A stretch of DNA of 64,000 bases from Verrucomicrobiota bacterium (GCA_022710935.1 JAKLFY010000007.1:59167-123166); one strand, 5' to 3'; counted from the first letter of the stretch, positions 47,268 through 55,574 are shown. Program-made: numbers and translations. Notes: generated by a model not told the origin, from the letters alone.

Positions 47268-47887
47268 ATGGAATCACTGGAACATGCGAACAACACGGAA
47301 CTGCTCTCGACCTTGGCGGGGAAGCCTGCCGCCGAGGCGCTGCTCGAACAGTACGGGGGGCTGACGCCGCTGGCGCAGGCGTCGTTTGACGAACTGCAAC
47401 TGGTCAAAGGGATCGGCAAGTCGAAGGCGGCGGCGATCAAATCGGCGCTTCTTCTGGCGCAACGGCTCACGCGCGAATCGTACAGCGAGCCGCCGTTACT
47501 CGACACGCCGGAGCGGGTGGCGGACCTGTTGCGTGAACAGAACCGTGTATACACGGTGGAGCACTTTCAGGTGGTATTCTTGAACACGAGACGGCGTTTG
47601 ATTGGCACGCAGAACCTCGCGCAGGGCACGCTTGACACCCTGCTGGTTCATCCGCGGGAGGTCTTCCGTCGGGCGATTGCGGTCGGCGCGGCTGCGATCG
47701 TGGTCGTACACAACCATCCCAGCGGCGTCCCACGCCCAGCGAGCAGGATATCAAGGTGACGCGGGACCTGGTGCGGGCAGGCCAGTTGCTCAAGATCGAG
47801 GTGCTCGACCATGTGATCCTGGGCCGCCGGAGCGACGAGCGCCCGAGGGATTTCATGTCACTCCGAGAGGCGGGTTTCTTCATGTAG
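47268..47887 (+). pseudogene. radC: RadC-like JAB-domain protein, one-base frameshift
   Basis: The first frame (47268-47759) encodes a helix-hairpin-helix (LVKGIGKSKAAAIKSAL) and the MPN/JAB domain up to VVVHNHPSG. One base is then missing near 47732, and the conserved remainder PTPSEQDIKVTRDLVRAG ... GFFM continues in the next frame to a stop at 47887. The total span of 620 bases fits a 206-residue RadC with a single-base deletion. RadC-like proteins are frequent on integrative elements and their function is unclear. Either a real mutation or a sequencing error could explain this. Confidence 0.85.
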
Positions 47888-47974
47888 GTTCTGCAGAGCC
47901 ATGGAAGCCGTTCTGAACGCCCAACGTTCACCGACTGATTTCGAGGTCGGGGGCAGGTCCCAGCTTGGCCGGCG

Positions 47975-48299
47975 TCAGAGTGGCAGTTGTACGATCCGGC
48001 TCGCCAGGTATGCGGGGTCGGTTGCCTTGGCGATCAGTTCCAGGTCGAGGACCATGACGCCGAAGCTGACATAGCGCTGGTGGGCGAAGACCAAACCCGA
48101 GAACACCTGCCCCGTCCGTTGCCAATTCTCGGCGAGAACGCGGAAACGGATGTCTTGCGTAACCATGACACGCTCCATGCCGGTGGAGACCCTCAGCAAT
48201 TCATCGTCCGTCAACCTGTGCGTGCCCTCTTCCGTTGCGGCGCAGTTGCGCGATCACAGGACCAGGGACGTGAACGTCCGCGTAGAGACCAACGGACAT
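47975..48299 (-). pseudogene. DUF5615 (PIN-like) toxin, frameshifted and internally deleted
   Basis: The start ATG 48299 overlaps the antitoxin stop (TGATG). The first codons encode LYADVHVPGPVIAQLRR with the expected acidic residue. Compared with the family, about eight residues (a GVDVLTAQ-type strand) are lost together with the frame. The rest continues in another frame as EEGTHRLTDDELLRVS, MVTQDIRFRVLAENW and GLVFAHQ to a stop at 47975. No full-length toxin can be made; a TTG-initiated fragment would lack the first active-site Asp. Confidence 0.75.
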
Positions 48300-48613
48300 C
48301 AGATCGCTTTCTGGGCCTTGAGGCGGGCCAGCAGGGCTGGCGTCGGATGTGCCTCCCCCCACCGCTCGACATCTTGGTATTCGGCGGCCAGTTCCGCATC
48401 GATGTCGTCGGGTTGGTCGAAATACGACGCCAGGGCGGCGTGCACTTCAGCCAGCGTCAGATAGGGGTATTGGCGGACGATCTCCTCGGCGGACCACCCA
48501 CGCCACAGGTAGTCGGCCACGATCATCGACACCCGGGTCCGGGGGTGCCGTTCCAACCGGGCGGGCTCCCCCGGTGTCCTGACGATGTGCGGATAGGTCA
48601 ACTCGACCGGCAT
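48299..48613 (-). CDS. DUF433 antitoxin
   Basis: 104 residues from ATG 48613 (MPVELTYPHIVRTPGEPARL). The DUF433 helix-turn-helix is seen in VSMIVADYLWRGWSAEEIV and YPYLTLAEVHAALASY. DUF433 proteins are the antitoxin partners of DUF5615 toxins. It is the first gene of the pair, with a one-base overlap to the toxin. The antitoxin is intact while the toxin is broken. The frame continues open to 48829 but without conserved residues. Confidence 0.85.
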   Translation of the reverse strand: MPVELTYPHIVRTPGEPARLERHPRTRVSMIVADYLWRGWSAEEIVRQYPYLTLAEVHAALASYFDQPDDIDAELAAEYQDVERWGEAHPTPALLARLKAQKAI

Positions 48614-48825
48614 GGCGGGGAAGGTCGCAGAATCGACACCTGCCGTCAACAGAGCGACGTCCGAGCGACGTCCGAGCGTCCCCTGCGAGTGCCAACCTGC
48701 GGAAGGGGTGGTCACGGCAGCCGTTCGTTCTCGATCACAACCTTGCTCCTGCCCCCCTGAGCACAGGCAATACGGCACATCAAGCCTCATCCGGCATGGC
48801 GGACAGCAATCAGCAATCCGGGCGA

Positions 48826-49472
48826 TCAACCAGCTTGCTGTCCGGTATCGAAGGGTTTGACTGGGTAGCGGCGCAACTGGACGGCTGTGCGGGGGACCAA
48901 CTCAAGCCCTGCGACTTTGCGCCGCCGGTTGACGGCGCGCAGGATACCGCGGACCTGGTCGCGGACGGGGCGTAGGCTTCGTACGGTAGCCGCTCGATGT
49001 GCCGGGCGATCTCCTCGACCGACCAGTCGAGCGCGACGGCTTCAAAACGCCGTTTGAGTTCCTGGCAGGTCGTTCGTTCCAACCGGACCGAGGCGTGGTA
49101 GGGCCCCCCTCCCCGCCCCTGGCGACAACCGATCGAATAGCCCCCGAAGTGGATGGGGTTGATGCGGATGTCGCGCAGCGCGCGCCCCTCGGCCGCAAAG
49201 AATGGATGTTCCCCATGCGTGGCGAGGATGACGAAGAAACGGTCGTAGCGCAGGTACTGGACGCTGGCGGCGCCGGCCTTGCGGCGGCGGTAGCGCGTCC
49301 ACTTGGAGAGGGCCAGGTCATACTGGGCGAGGATCTTGGCATCGGTCTCGACAGGAGCCTTGTGCTCGGGGATCCAGCCGGCGACGTAGAAGTAGTAGGC
49401 TTGGGCGATGTAGGCCACCGCCAACTGTTGGACGAAGCCGGCGACCGAGGTCGCCACATACTGGTATTGCAT
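48826..49472 (-). pseudogene. Conserved hypothetical protein, one-base frameshift near the C-terminus
   Basis: From ATG 49472 the frame reads MQYQYVATSVAGFVQQLAV, WTRYRRRKAGAASVQYLRY and FFVILATHGEHPFF, ending near LPYEAYAP. After one missing base (about 48967) the sensible continuation VRDQVRGILRAVNRRRK, AGLELVP lies in the next frame and stops at 48826. The uncorrected frame gives a Ser-rich nonsense tail. I recognise no named domain. The compact, basic, Tyr-rich sequence suggests a nucleic-acid-linked role on a mobile element, but that is a guess. Confidence 0.6.
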
Positions 49473-49867
49473 AAACGCACCTCCACCCAGGGTTATGGTC
49501 AAACGGCGTTTGACGTTGCATAAGGGCTGTAAGCCCACGAAAAGTGTGGGAGTTGTTTTCACGTGGCACACCCTCCCCAAAGCCGAAATCCTTGTGCAGC
49601 GCGGCCGACTGCAAAACCCAGAGGACGACCTTCCCCTTCGCGAAAACCTTGGGTGCAGAGTCCGCGCAGGAGGTGCGCCGGGGCAAAATGTGCCCGCGCG
49701 CTGTATTCCTGCTGTTGCGGTTGCGCAATCTGTGGCGGTTGCGCTTATGCGTGAACCTTTTGGCTGACCCGACCCTCGTCATGTTTTCTCTGTTGCCGGC
49801 AAACGCGGGCACACCTGTCCCCAGGCGCCAGCCGTTTGCGCGCGCGATTCTCTTTCCCTCCGGGAAA

Positions 49868-49900
49868 TGGGCGAGTGGAGTGTGAGACTCCACCCGCCCA
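49868..49900. repeat. Strong 14-base stem hairpin
   Basis: TGGGCGAGTGGAGT (49868-49881) pairs with ACTCCACCCGCCCA (49887-49900) with one mismatch and a five-base loop. No clear T-run follows on the plus strand; on the minus strand it is followed by TTTCCC. It may be a weak terminator or a protein-binding site. Confidence 0.6.
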
Positions 49901-50043
49901 CGACCTCATTGAGATGGATTGATCCCGTCACCCCTTTCGTGTGTGCACTTGTGCCCGGCACCACCCGTAGCGCGCACCCGCCGCTCCAACTGCCTTGCTG
50001 GAACGACGACCCTATCGCTCGGCTTCTTGGCCGAAGGCAATTG

Positions 50044-50080
50044 GGTCCAGGCTCTGCCTGGTCCAGGCTCCGCCTGGTCC
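50044..50080. repeat. Tandem 16-base direct repeat
   Basis: Two copies of GGTCCAGGCTCTGCCT / GGTCCAGGCTCCGCCT are followed by a partial third (GGTCC). The unit contains internal dyads (AGGC..GCCT), so the tract can also fold. It could be an iteron-like array or a short duplication. Confidence 0.7.
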
Positions 50081-50274
50081 TACTTGGGGCACTCTCATCA
50101 GAGTGTGGCATTTCAAACACCGGTTGACGCGCCGGCACCGGACACCACTCCGGCCGCCCCACTCCTTGCGCGGTTAGTCTGATTCTTCGCTACAGCAGTC
50201 ACGTTGGCTGGACGTTCGTGACGTCCGGGCCTAACCAGGTGTGTCCCCAAGGGCTCCCGCCCCGGCACAGTTTC

Positions 50275-50294
50275 CATCCCGCAATCGCGGGATG
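50275..50294. repeat. Perfect 8-base palindrome (CATCCCGC / GCGGGATG)
   Basis: CATCCCGC at 50275-50282 pairs with GCGGGATG at 50287-50294 around AATC. It is followed 10 bases later by a second hairpin, AGGGGG / CCCCCT. It may be a REP-like element. Confidence 0.6.
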
Positions 50295-50699
50295 ATTTCA
50301 GGGGGTAGAATACAGAAGCGCCCCCTTACCCACCCTGGTTGAGGCTTGGCCGATTCGGCTTCGTCTCTGCTGCGGCTGACTGGCAAGGGCTTAACGCCCC
50401 GTTCATCGTTGAGCTTTTCGCGTTCCGCGTTTCTCTCCGCGGATACCCGGAGGTTGTCGGCCTCCGGCAGGTCGGTGTTGCCACCGCCCGGCTTCCGACG
50501 CCAGCGTACGTTCCAGGAACCTGTCGAGCTTTACACCCGTTCGGTCACGATCACGCGTGACTGTGGTCCACGAGTCCCGTCGGGGGATTAGCGGTGCTCC
50601 ACTTGGGCACGGCGCACCCGCTTTGAACCAGACGGCTCTGCCGGGTTGCACGGCAAAGTCGTTCCCGCTCGCCCGCATTCGCGCCCGCATTGGCGGGCA

Positions 50700-51015
50700 C
50701 ACCATGAGATAGAATCTGGAGATTAGGTTCCGACTGGTGAGGTCGGAGGATTACATCCAGAAGCCTCTCTCGAACGTGGCGAGCCACTCTCGCGGCACCA
50801 CGCTCTACGGGACACGAACCTGACGGCTGGTGAAGACCGTCCCCTGCGCCGAATGGTGAGTTCGGGTTGGCGGGTGTTCGCGCCCATCTCAATGACGTCA
50901 GCGAACGCGTTGGCGTCGCAGTGACGTTGGTCGGAAGTTCTCAAAACCTTCCGTCCTCAAACCGGGTTCTAGCACGGTTCCGCAAGCGAGGTACAGGCCC
51001 CTGAACCTCGGTTTG
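50700..51015. ncRNA. Candidate structured RNA or complex cis-acting site
   Basis: Successive short perfect stems can be drawn: CCGAC/GTCGG (50730-50746), GCGAG/CTCGC (50779-50793), GACGG/CCGTC (50822-50841), GTTCGC/GCGAAC (50876-50906), and CAAACCG/CGGTTTG (50958-51015) enclosing GAGGT/ACCTC. Three hairpin-region loops share the pentamer GGTGA (about 50736, 50829, 50855). No known RNA family is recognised, and the strand is not settled. The block lies directly downstream of the small partition-like genes if read on the minus strand. Confidence 0.35.
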
Positions 51016-51026
51016 ATTCTGGAGAT

Positions 51027-51230
51027 TCAATCGATGGCGCCATGTTGGCGGAACCATTGGGTGAGGGCTTCGGCGACGATGTCCTGTTGGTGGTAGGGTC
51101 GCTCGCGCCGGAGCTTGCGCTCGGCGGACACGCGAGCCAGATGGGCGGCGAGGCTGGCGGGCAACCGAAAGGTCATCGAGACGATGGCCGGCACGACGGT
51201 GAGGGATGTCGGGAGTGTCAACTTGGTCAT
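51027..51230 (-). CDS. Small ribbon-helix-helix-like protein (partition or regulator)
   Basis: 67 residues. A Thr/Val-rich N-terminal strand region is followed by MTFRLPASLAAHLARVSAERK and IVAEALTQWFRQHG, a beta-helix-helix pattern of RHH DNA-binding proteins. Its ATG overlaps the stop of the preceding 69-residue gene by four bases (ATGA). With the ParA stub upstream, the arrangement matches plasmid partition operons in which the last small gene encodes the centromere-binding protein. The assignment is by pattern and context. Confidence 0.6.
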   Translation of the reverse strand: MTKLTLPTSLTVVPAIVSMTFRLPASLAAHLARVSAERKLRRERPYHQQDIVAEALTQWFRQHGAID

Positions 51231-51436
51231 GTTCGTAGGATGCAGCGGCGGGGGTAACGGTTCGGGGGCAGCGGTGGGTCCGGGGTCACCAAGGGCGATT
51301 CCTGTGTCAAACGGGGCAGTTGGGCCGGCGGCGGTGGGAGCGCCGTGCCGGTCAGGAAGCTGCGGGCTTCGTCTCCGAGCTTACCGGTGCGCAGGGCTTC
51401 GCTGAGTGTTCTTCGGTCTTTGTCCGAACTGTCCAT
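51227..51436 (-). CDS. Small protein upstream of the RHH gene
   Basis: 69 residues from ATG 51436, preceded by an excellent AAGGAG site seven bases away. The N-terminal half is charged and helical (MDSSDKDRRTLSEALRTG, GDEARSFLTG) and the C-terminal half is Pro-rich. No named domain is recognised. The strong ribosome site and the ATGA coupling to the RHH gene argue that it is real. It follows the ParA remnant by 32 bases. Confidence 0.6.
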   Translation of the reverse strand: MDSSDKDRRTLSEALRTGKLGDEARSFLTGTALPPPPAQLPRLTQESPLVTPDPPLPPNRYPRRCILRT

Positions 51437-51467
51437 GGAATAACTCCTTGATTTCATTAGCGGCGGC

Positions 51468-51690
51468 TTAGGCGCGGGGTCCCAGCCGCCAAACCACCTG
51501 TCCCTGGCCGGCGGCGTCGGCATAGGCCTGCCGCAGACGCAACCCCGGCGTGGCCGGGATGTCCAACGACTTCGCGGTCTCGACCAGTTCGCGGCTCAAG
51601 CGATAACGGGCTTGCAGCTTGTTGGGCACCAGCAAGGCTTGTGGTGATCCCTGGCGGACCCGGCCAGCCCGACCGCCGCATCGGGGACCC
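51468..51690 (-). pseudogene. C-terminal remnant of a ParA/MinD-like ATPase
   Basis: The minus strand encodes ALLVPNKLQARYRLSRELVE, TAKSLDIPATPGLRLRQAY and GQVVWRLGPRA before a stop at 51468, a typical ParA C-terminus. The Walker A half is absent: the sequence changes abruptly near 51690, where a nitroreductase fragment on the other strand begins. No start codon serves it. Confidence 0.65.
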
Positions 51691-51709
51691 TGAAGTCCAG
51701 AGAGGATAA

Positions 51710-51877
51710 TACTACGTGGCGACGGGCCTGATCGCGTCGAACATCTACCTGATCGCGGCGTCGCAGGTTCTGGCGGCGTGGTTCCACAACTGCAATCGGG
51801 AGGCGGCAGCCAGAGACTTCAAGCTGCGGTCTGAGCAACGGGTGCTCTATGCCCAGACCGTCGGCTATCCGGCCTGA
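51710..51877 (+). pseudogene. C-terminal fragment of a nitroreductase/SagB-type oxidoreductase
   Basis: The plus strand reads YYVATGLIASNIYLIAAS, LAAWFHNC and LRSEQRVLYAQTVGYPA to a stop at 51877, the C-terminal FMN-domain end of nitroreductase/SagB-like proteins. A TAA lies directly before the first codon, and no N-terminal part exists. The fragment meets the ParA remnant head-on near 51690-51710, indicating a recombination junction. Confidence 0.65.
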
Positions 51878-51888
51878 TCGGGCGTCAA

Positions 51889-52434
51889 TCACTCGTAGAC
51901 TTCCAACTCTGCCACAGCCATTTGCGCACCTTTCTGGTCCGGCCCGTCCGGCTTCACGCCGCTCACGCGGACAAACTGCGCCTGCATCGACCTGGTGAAT
52001 TCGCACACGTATGGCTTGCCATCGAGGAACACATCAATCGACACCACCCCGCCGGCCCGATTCACCTCGGCGATGTACTCGGTCAAATCGGCTTTCGAGT
52101 ACCGCACGCCCGGTTGCCCCCAACCCGCGCCCAGGTAGTTGCCCAGGCGGTCGTGGCCGAGATACGACAGGATGTGCCATTGCTCGCCACCGGTCCAGCG
52201 GGAGACCGGTTGATCGAGGAACCGGTTCTGTTCCCCGCACGTGTAGTCTTCGTGCCGTGAGTAGGGCCGCACCCGGTCCTGCACGCCGGGGTTGAAGGCG
52301 ATGATCCGGTTCGCGTTTCCCGCCTTGAGCGCGCGGGCGAGGATGCCCAACTTCTCGAGACAGGAGACGAACCAAGGCAGCAAGGTGAGCCAGGGGCGCA
52401 TCTGCCCGAGCCAAGCGAATCGTGCCGATTTCAT
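51889..52434 (-). pseudogene. C-terminal fragment of a large secreted glycosidase-like protein
   Basis: The readable part, from about 52345 to the stop at 51889, encodes LARALKAGNANRIIAFNPG, HEDYTCGEQNRF, GEQWHILSYLGH and YIAEVNRAGGVVSIDV, then a discoidin-like end (FVRVSGVKPDGPDQKG, VAELEVYE). This resembles the C-terminal part of alpha-L-fucosidase-like or related planctomycete/verrucomicrobial secreted proteins. The first 40 residues of the open frame are not conserved and there is no signal peptide or catalytic N-terminal domain, so it is a fragment. Confidence 0.55.
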
Positions 52435-52828
52435 TCCTGAAGTCTGCGGGTTCAGCCCCGTCTCGTCAGCGCAAAATCACCGTTTTCTTCTCAAGTCGCC
52501 GGAGAGCCTTCTGGGCCGCTTGGCGGCAATTCTCCAACATTCCGGATAACGTCAAACGTTCCATCGGCGGGTTGGGGCGCTTGGCGAGGTCTTCGAGAGG
52601 ACTGCCAATCTGAGCAGAGCCGCAACATGATCAACGGCTTGTTCCCAGCGGCTTGTTGTCACCGTGTTTTGTCACCCGGTAGCGGGTCGTGGGTCAATCA
52701 GAGTGCAGTTGGGTCCGAGGCCCCCCGGCGATCAAGTCGGTGCGAAACGGGGTATTGTCCCTTCCAGTCCGTCCGGTGGCCAATAGGGCAAAACCACGAG
52801 CAACGAATCCGGAGACCCTTGCTCCATC
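52435..52828. other. 394-base gap between the fragment and the recombinase
   Basis: Only very short frames are present, including a 24-codon minus-strand frame near 52460-52540 (MLENCRQAAQKALRRLEKK). No repeat or known site is recognised. An attachment site could lie here but I cannot point to one. Confidence 0.4.
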
Positions 52829-53966
52829 TCAGAATTTGACCTTCTTCGCCATCTCCTGGCTGTGCTGGTTGCGGAGGTGGCCGTAGACCCGCATCGCGAG
52901 GGCGCCGCCATCCTTGTGACCAAGCCAGCGACTGACAGTGGGGATGTCTACCCCCGATTCGATACACCGAGTGGCAAACAAATGGCGAAGATCGTGGTGG
53001 GTGATCTTTGGGATTCCCAATTCCCGGCAACCGCGAGCGAGGGACTCGTTGCACACGGCGACCGCGAGAATCGGGCCGGTCTGTCCCCCCTCGCGCTGCA
53101 ACCGTTGAAGCAGTCGTTCGAGATCCTGGATGATCGGCACGCGGCGGACTTCGCTGTTCTTCGTCGCCGTCTCGGGGTCCCCGCGGACGATGAGTTCTTT
53201 CCTTTGCCAGTCGATGTCCTGCCAGGTGATCCAGCGCGCCTCCGAGCCGACCCGCAGGCCCGAGTAAGCGAGGAATTCGATCAGGTCTGCGGCGCGCCTT
53301 CCCCACCCGCCGCTGCTGCGGCGAACGGTCTCCAGCAGTCGACGGAACTGGTCCGGTTCTGGCAACTGGAGTTCCTTTTGTTTAACCCGAGCACGAGAGA
53401 GCCCGGCAGCAGGGTTCTCGATCTTCTTGCGGGTCCGGGTGGCGTAGTCGCGGACACCGCAATCGAGGATCTGCCGCAGGGTGCCGATGGTGTTGTTGTA
53501 GTAGTGGCAGGCGATCTCCTGGTTCAACCGCCCACTCCCGGCACTCATCAGGCGTAATCTCGTCGACGTGTTTCTGCCACAACTCCGGCCAAGAGAGTTC
53601 AATGCGGCGAATGCACCACCGGCGGTACTGCTTGCTCTGGGGCTTCAGGCGGGTGTCCTGATCGAGCGCCTTCTCGTACAAGGCAACGGCCTCGGGGAAC
53701 GAGATGGCGCGAGCCGTGCCCCGGGCCTCCTGATGTTGCTTCAGAAAATCGACCAGGCGGAGCTTGGCGGCAGCCCAGGCGTCGGTTTCAAGACTCTGGC
53801 GAATGATCTTGCCATCCACCTTCGTTCTCCCGTAAAAAGTGCTGCCGCTGACGTACTGCAGCAGGTGTGGGATCTTTGGAAAAGAGCGCCACTTGCCGTC
53901 TTTGGAAAGGCAGTGGCCGGTTGGTTTGCCCGTTGTACCACCCGTGGAGTTCGGGTTCGCGTTCAC
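52829..53966 (-). pseudogene. Tyrosine recombinase (phage-type integrase), one frameshift
   Basis: The start GTG 53966 opens an N-terminal frame with an Arm/SAM-like core-binding region (STFYGRTKVDGKIIRQSL; KPQSKQYRRWCIRRIEL; EITPDECREWA). Near 53535 the frame shifts, and the continuation RLNQEIACHYYNNTIGTLRQ leads into the catalytic domain. That domain has Arg in YSGLRVGSEA, HHDLRHLFAT, WLGHKDGGA and the nucleophile Tyr in VYGHLRNQHS, stopping at 52829. All catalytic residues are present, so the break is recent or an assembly error. It lies next to tRNA-Leu, the classic integration target, but on the 5' side of that tRNA. Confidence 0.88.
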
Positions 53967-54054
53967 GACCGGAACCTACGGTATACAAAGGGCGGATACA
54001 ACGAGACAAATCGGAGATCGGAATCCTGTTGTAAGTCGTTGGTAGCAAACGGTT

Positions 54055-54139
54055 GCGCGCGTGGCGGAATTGGCAGACGCGCTAGATTCAGGTTCTAGTG
54101 GGTAACACCGTGCAGGTTCAAGTCCTGCCGCGCGCACCA
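54055..54139 (+). tRNA. tRNA-Leu (anticodon CAG)
   Basis: 85 bases including the encoded CCA. The acceptor stem GCGCGCG (54055-54061) pairs with CGCGCGC (54129-54135). The D-arm is GGCGGAATTGGCAGACGC, the anticodon stem CTAGA/TCTAG encloses TTCAGGT (anticodon CAG, reads CUG), the variable arm is long (class II), and the T-arm has GGTTCAAGTCC. It borders the degraded island and the recombinase gene. Confidence 0.95.
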
Positions 54140-54159
54140 GACTCTCTCTCAACACCCGT

Positions 54160-55209
54160 TCAGTCCCCGGCTTCGAGGGGCGCTCGATAGCGGTATTTCC
54201 TGGGCAGTTCGAGGACCGCCTTGAGCCGTTTCATGCCGTCCGTGCAAGTGGGGGCGGACAGGGATGCGGCTGCGACGCAGACACCGGCTTCCAGACAACG
54301 CTTCAACTCCCAGCCCTCGTGGAGCCCGATGAGAACGCCTGCGCAGAAGGCGTCGCCAGCGCCGGCCATGCCGGCGATGTACTTGGGCGGCAGGTTGAGC
54401 GAGGGCTGCCAATGGTCATCGCCCTTGCGGGTGCGGGCGAAACCGCCTTCGGGGAAGTGGATCACGACCAGTTCCTTGACTCCGAGCTGGAGCATGGCGC
54501 CTGCGGCGTGGCGGAGGGACACCGTATCGAGGGATCCGTCGGCCTGGCGGATTCTGAACCCGGTTGTCTTGCCGGCTTCGATCTCGTTGAGGATGCAGTA
54601 ATCGACGTGTTTCAGGGCGGGCGTCACGATGCGGTTGAAGCGGTCGCTGTCTTCGCTCACGACATCGACGCTGGTTTTGACGCCGGCGTTTTGAGCGCGG
54701 GCGAGCAGGGCGGCGGCCTTTGTGCCGTACGTCTTGTCCGGTTTGTCCAGCTCGTCGAGGAGGAGCAGGTACCCCAAATGAAACATCCGGGCTTTGATCT
54801 TCGCAAAATCGAGATCGGCGCCGGTCCAGAGTGCATTGGCGCCCCGCATATGGAAGAAGGTGCGGTTGCCGCCCCCGATTTCGGTCATGACATCAGTGTA
54901 GGAGGTGGGGGCTGCGGTTGTCTGGCGCAGGTACTTGGTATCGATGTTATGACGCTGGCAATCCTCGATGATCGTCTGGCCGAGGGCATCTTTGCCGACC
55001 AATCCGGACGCCATGATCGGGAATGAAACCCCCAGCTTGGCGAGGTCGATGGCCACGTTGTAAGGAGCGCCCCCGGTGCCCTGGCTTTGGGAGCGGATGT
55101 TGGCCAATTGCTCGCGCTGCGGGTAGACGTCGATCAGTTTGACCTGGTCGATGATCCAATTGCCTCCGCAGAGAAGTCCGTTGCGGGCAGAGACAGATTT
55201 CTTGTTCAT
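54160..55209 (-). CDS. PfkB-family carbohydrate kinase
   Basis: 349 residues of the ribokinase fold. The N-terminal signature is GTGGAPYNVAIDLAKLG, with ASGLVGKDALGQTI near residue 68; the C-terminal catalytic signature is GMAGAGDAFCAGVL near residue 285 with the base Asp. It phosphorylates a sugar or nucleoside. A rhamnulose/fuculose role is not indicated, since those kinases belong to the FGGY family. The gene ends 20 bases after the tRNA and faces it. The start is ATG 55209. Confidence 0.92.
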   Translation of the reverse strand: MNKKSVSARNGLLCGGNWIIDQVKLIDVYPQREQLANIRSQSQGTGGAPYNVAIDLAKLGVSFPIMASGLVGKDALGQTIIEDCQRHNIDTKYLRQTTAAPTSYTDVMTEIGGGNRTFFHMRGANALWTGADLDFAKIKARMFHLGYLLLLDELDKPDKTYGTKAAALLARAQNAGVKTSVDVVSEDSDRFNRIVTPALKHVDYCILNEIEAGKTTGFRIRQADGSLDTVSLRHAAGAMLQLGVKELVVIHFPEGGFARTRKGDDHWQPSLNLPPKYIAGMAGAGDAFCAGVLIGLHEGWELKRCLEAGVCVAAASLSAPTCTDGMKRLKAVLELPRKYRYRAPLEAGD

Positions 55210-55230
55210 GGAGTATTAGAGAGGCTCCGC

Positions 55231-55305
55231 CTCAGACCAACGAGGCATGTCACCAGTTCGTTTGCGCCGGGCTTTGGTCATGACAATGAACAGTCGACGC
55301 CTCGC
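55231..55305. repeat. 75 bp dispersed repeat, copy B
   Basis: It matches 33528-33602 at about 62 of 75 positions without gaps. Here it lies beside the start of the sugar-kinase gene and encodes only a 21-codon frame on the minus strand (MTKARRKRTGDMPRWSE plus four residues), ending in a stop. It is not attached to a tlyA gene. Confidence 0.8.
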
Positions 55306-55574
55306 CAAGCGGCGCTGCTGCGCGGCGCAAAAACTTGGCTCATTCCGCACACATTCTGAAAAGGAAGTCACTCTAGGCGCGCTCACGATCACAGGACTGT
55401 TCGCGCTCTGGAACAAGGCGAGTGTAAGCAAAGGCAAAGAGCTTGTCACCAGCAAATTGTGCTTTGACTGCGCCGCGCTGTATGTCTTCGCGCCACGTGG
55501 GGCCTGCCTGCCGCGCCGTTGCGCTCCGCGGCGCAGGCAGGGCACGCGGCCCGCACCGGAGAGTGCATCGGTTG

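Larger units (their letters stand above)
49473..51026. other. 1.55 kb gene-free stretch rich in hairpins
   Basis: Neither strand has a frame with family features or a plausible ribosome site; the open frames are short and low-complexity. It contains a long hairpin (49868), a tandem duplication (50044), a REP-like palindrome (50275) and a densely folded block (50700-51015). Plausible readings are a plasmid replication or partition site, a non-coding RNA or eroded coding DNA. Confidence 0.6.

Noticed and set aside
49473..51026. Group II intron
   Set aside because: I looked for a GUGYG start, a domain V GAGC...GUUC hairpin and a reverse transcriptase frame and found none.
54160..55209. Sugar kinase as the rhamnulokinase or fuculokinase feeding the BMC
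   Set aside because: Those enzymes are FGGY-family kinases; this protein has PfkB/ribokinase motifs, so a direct role is not supported.
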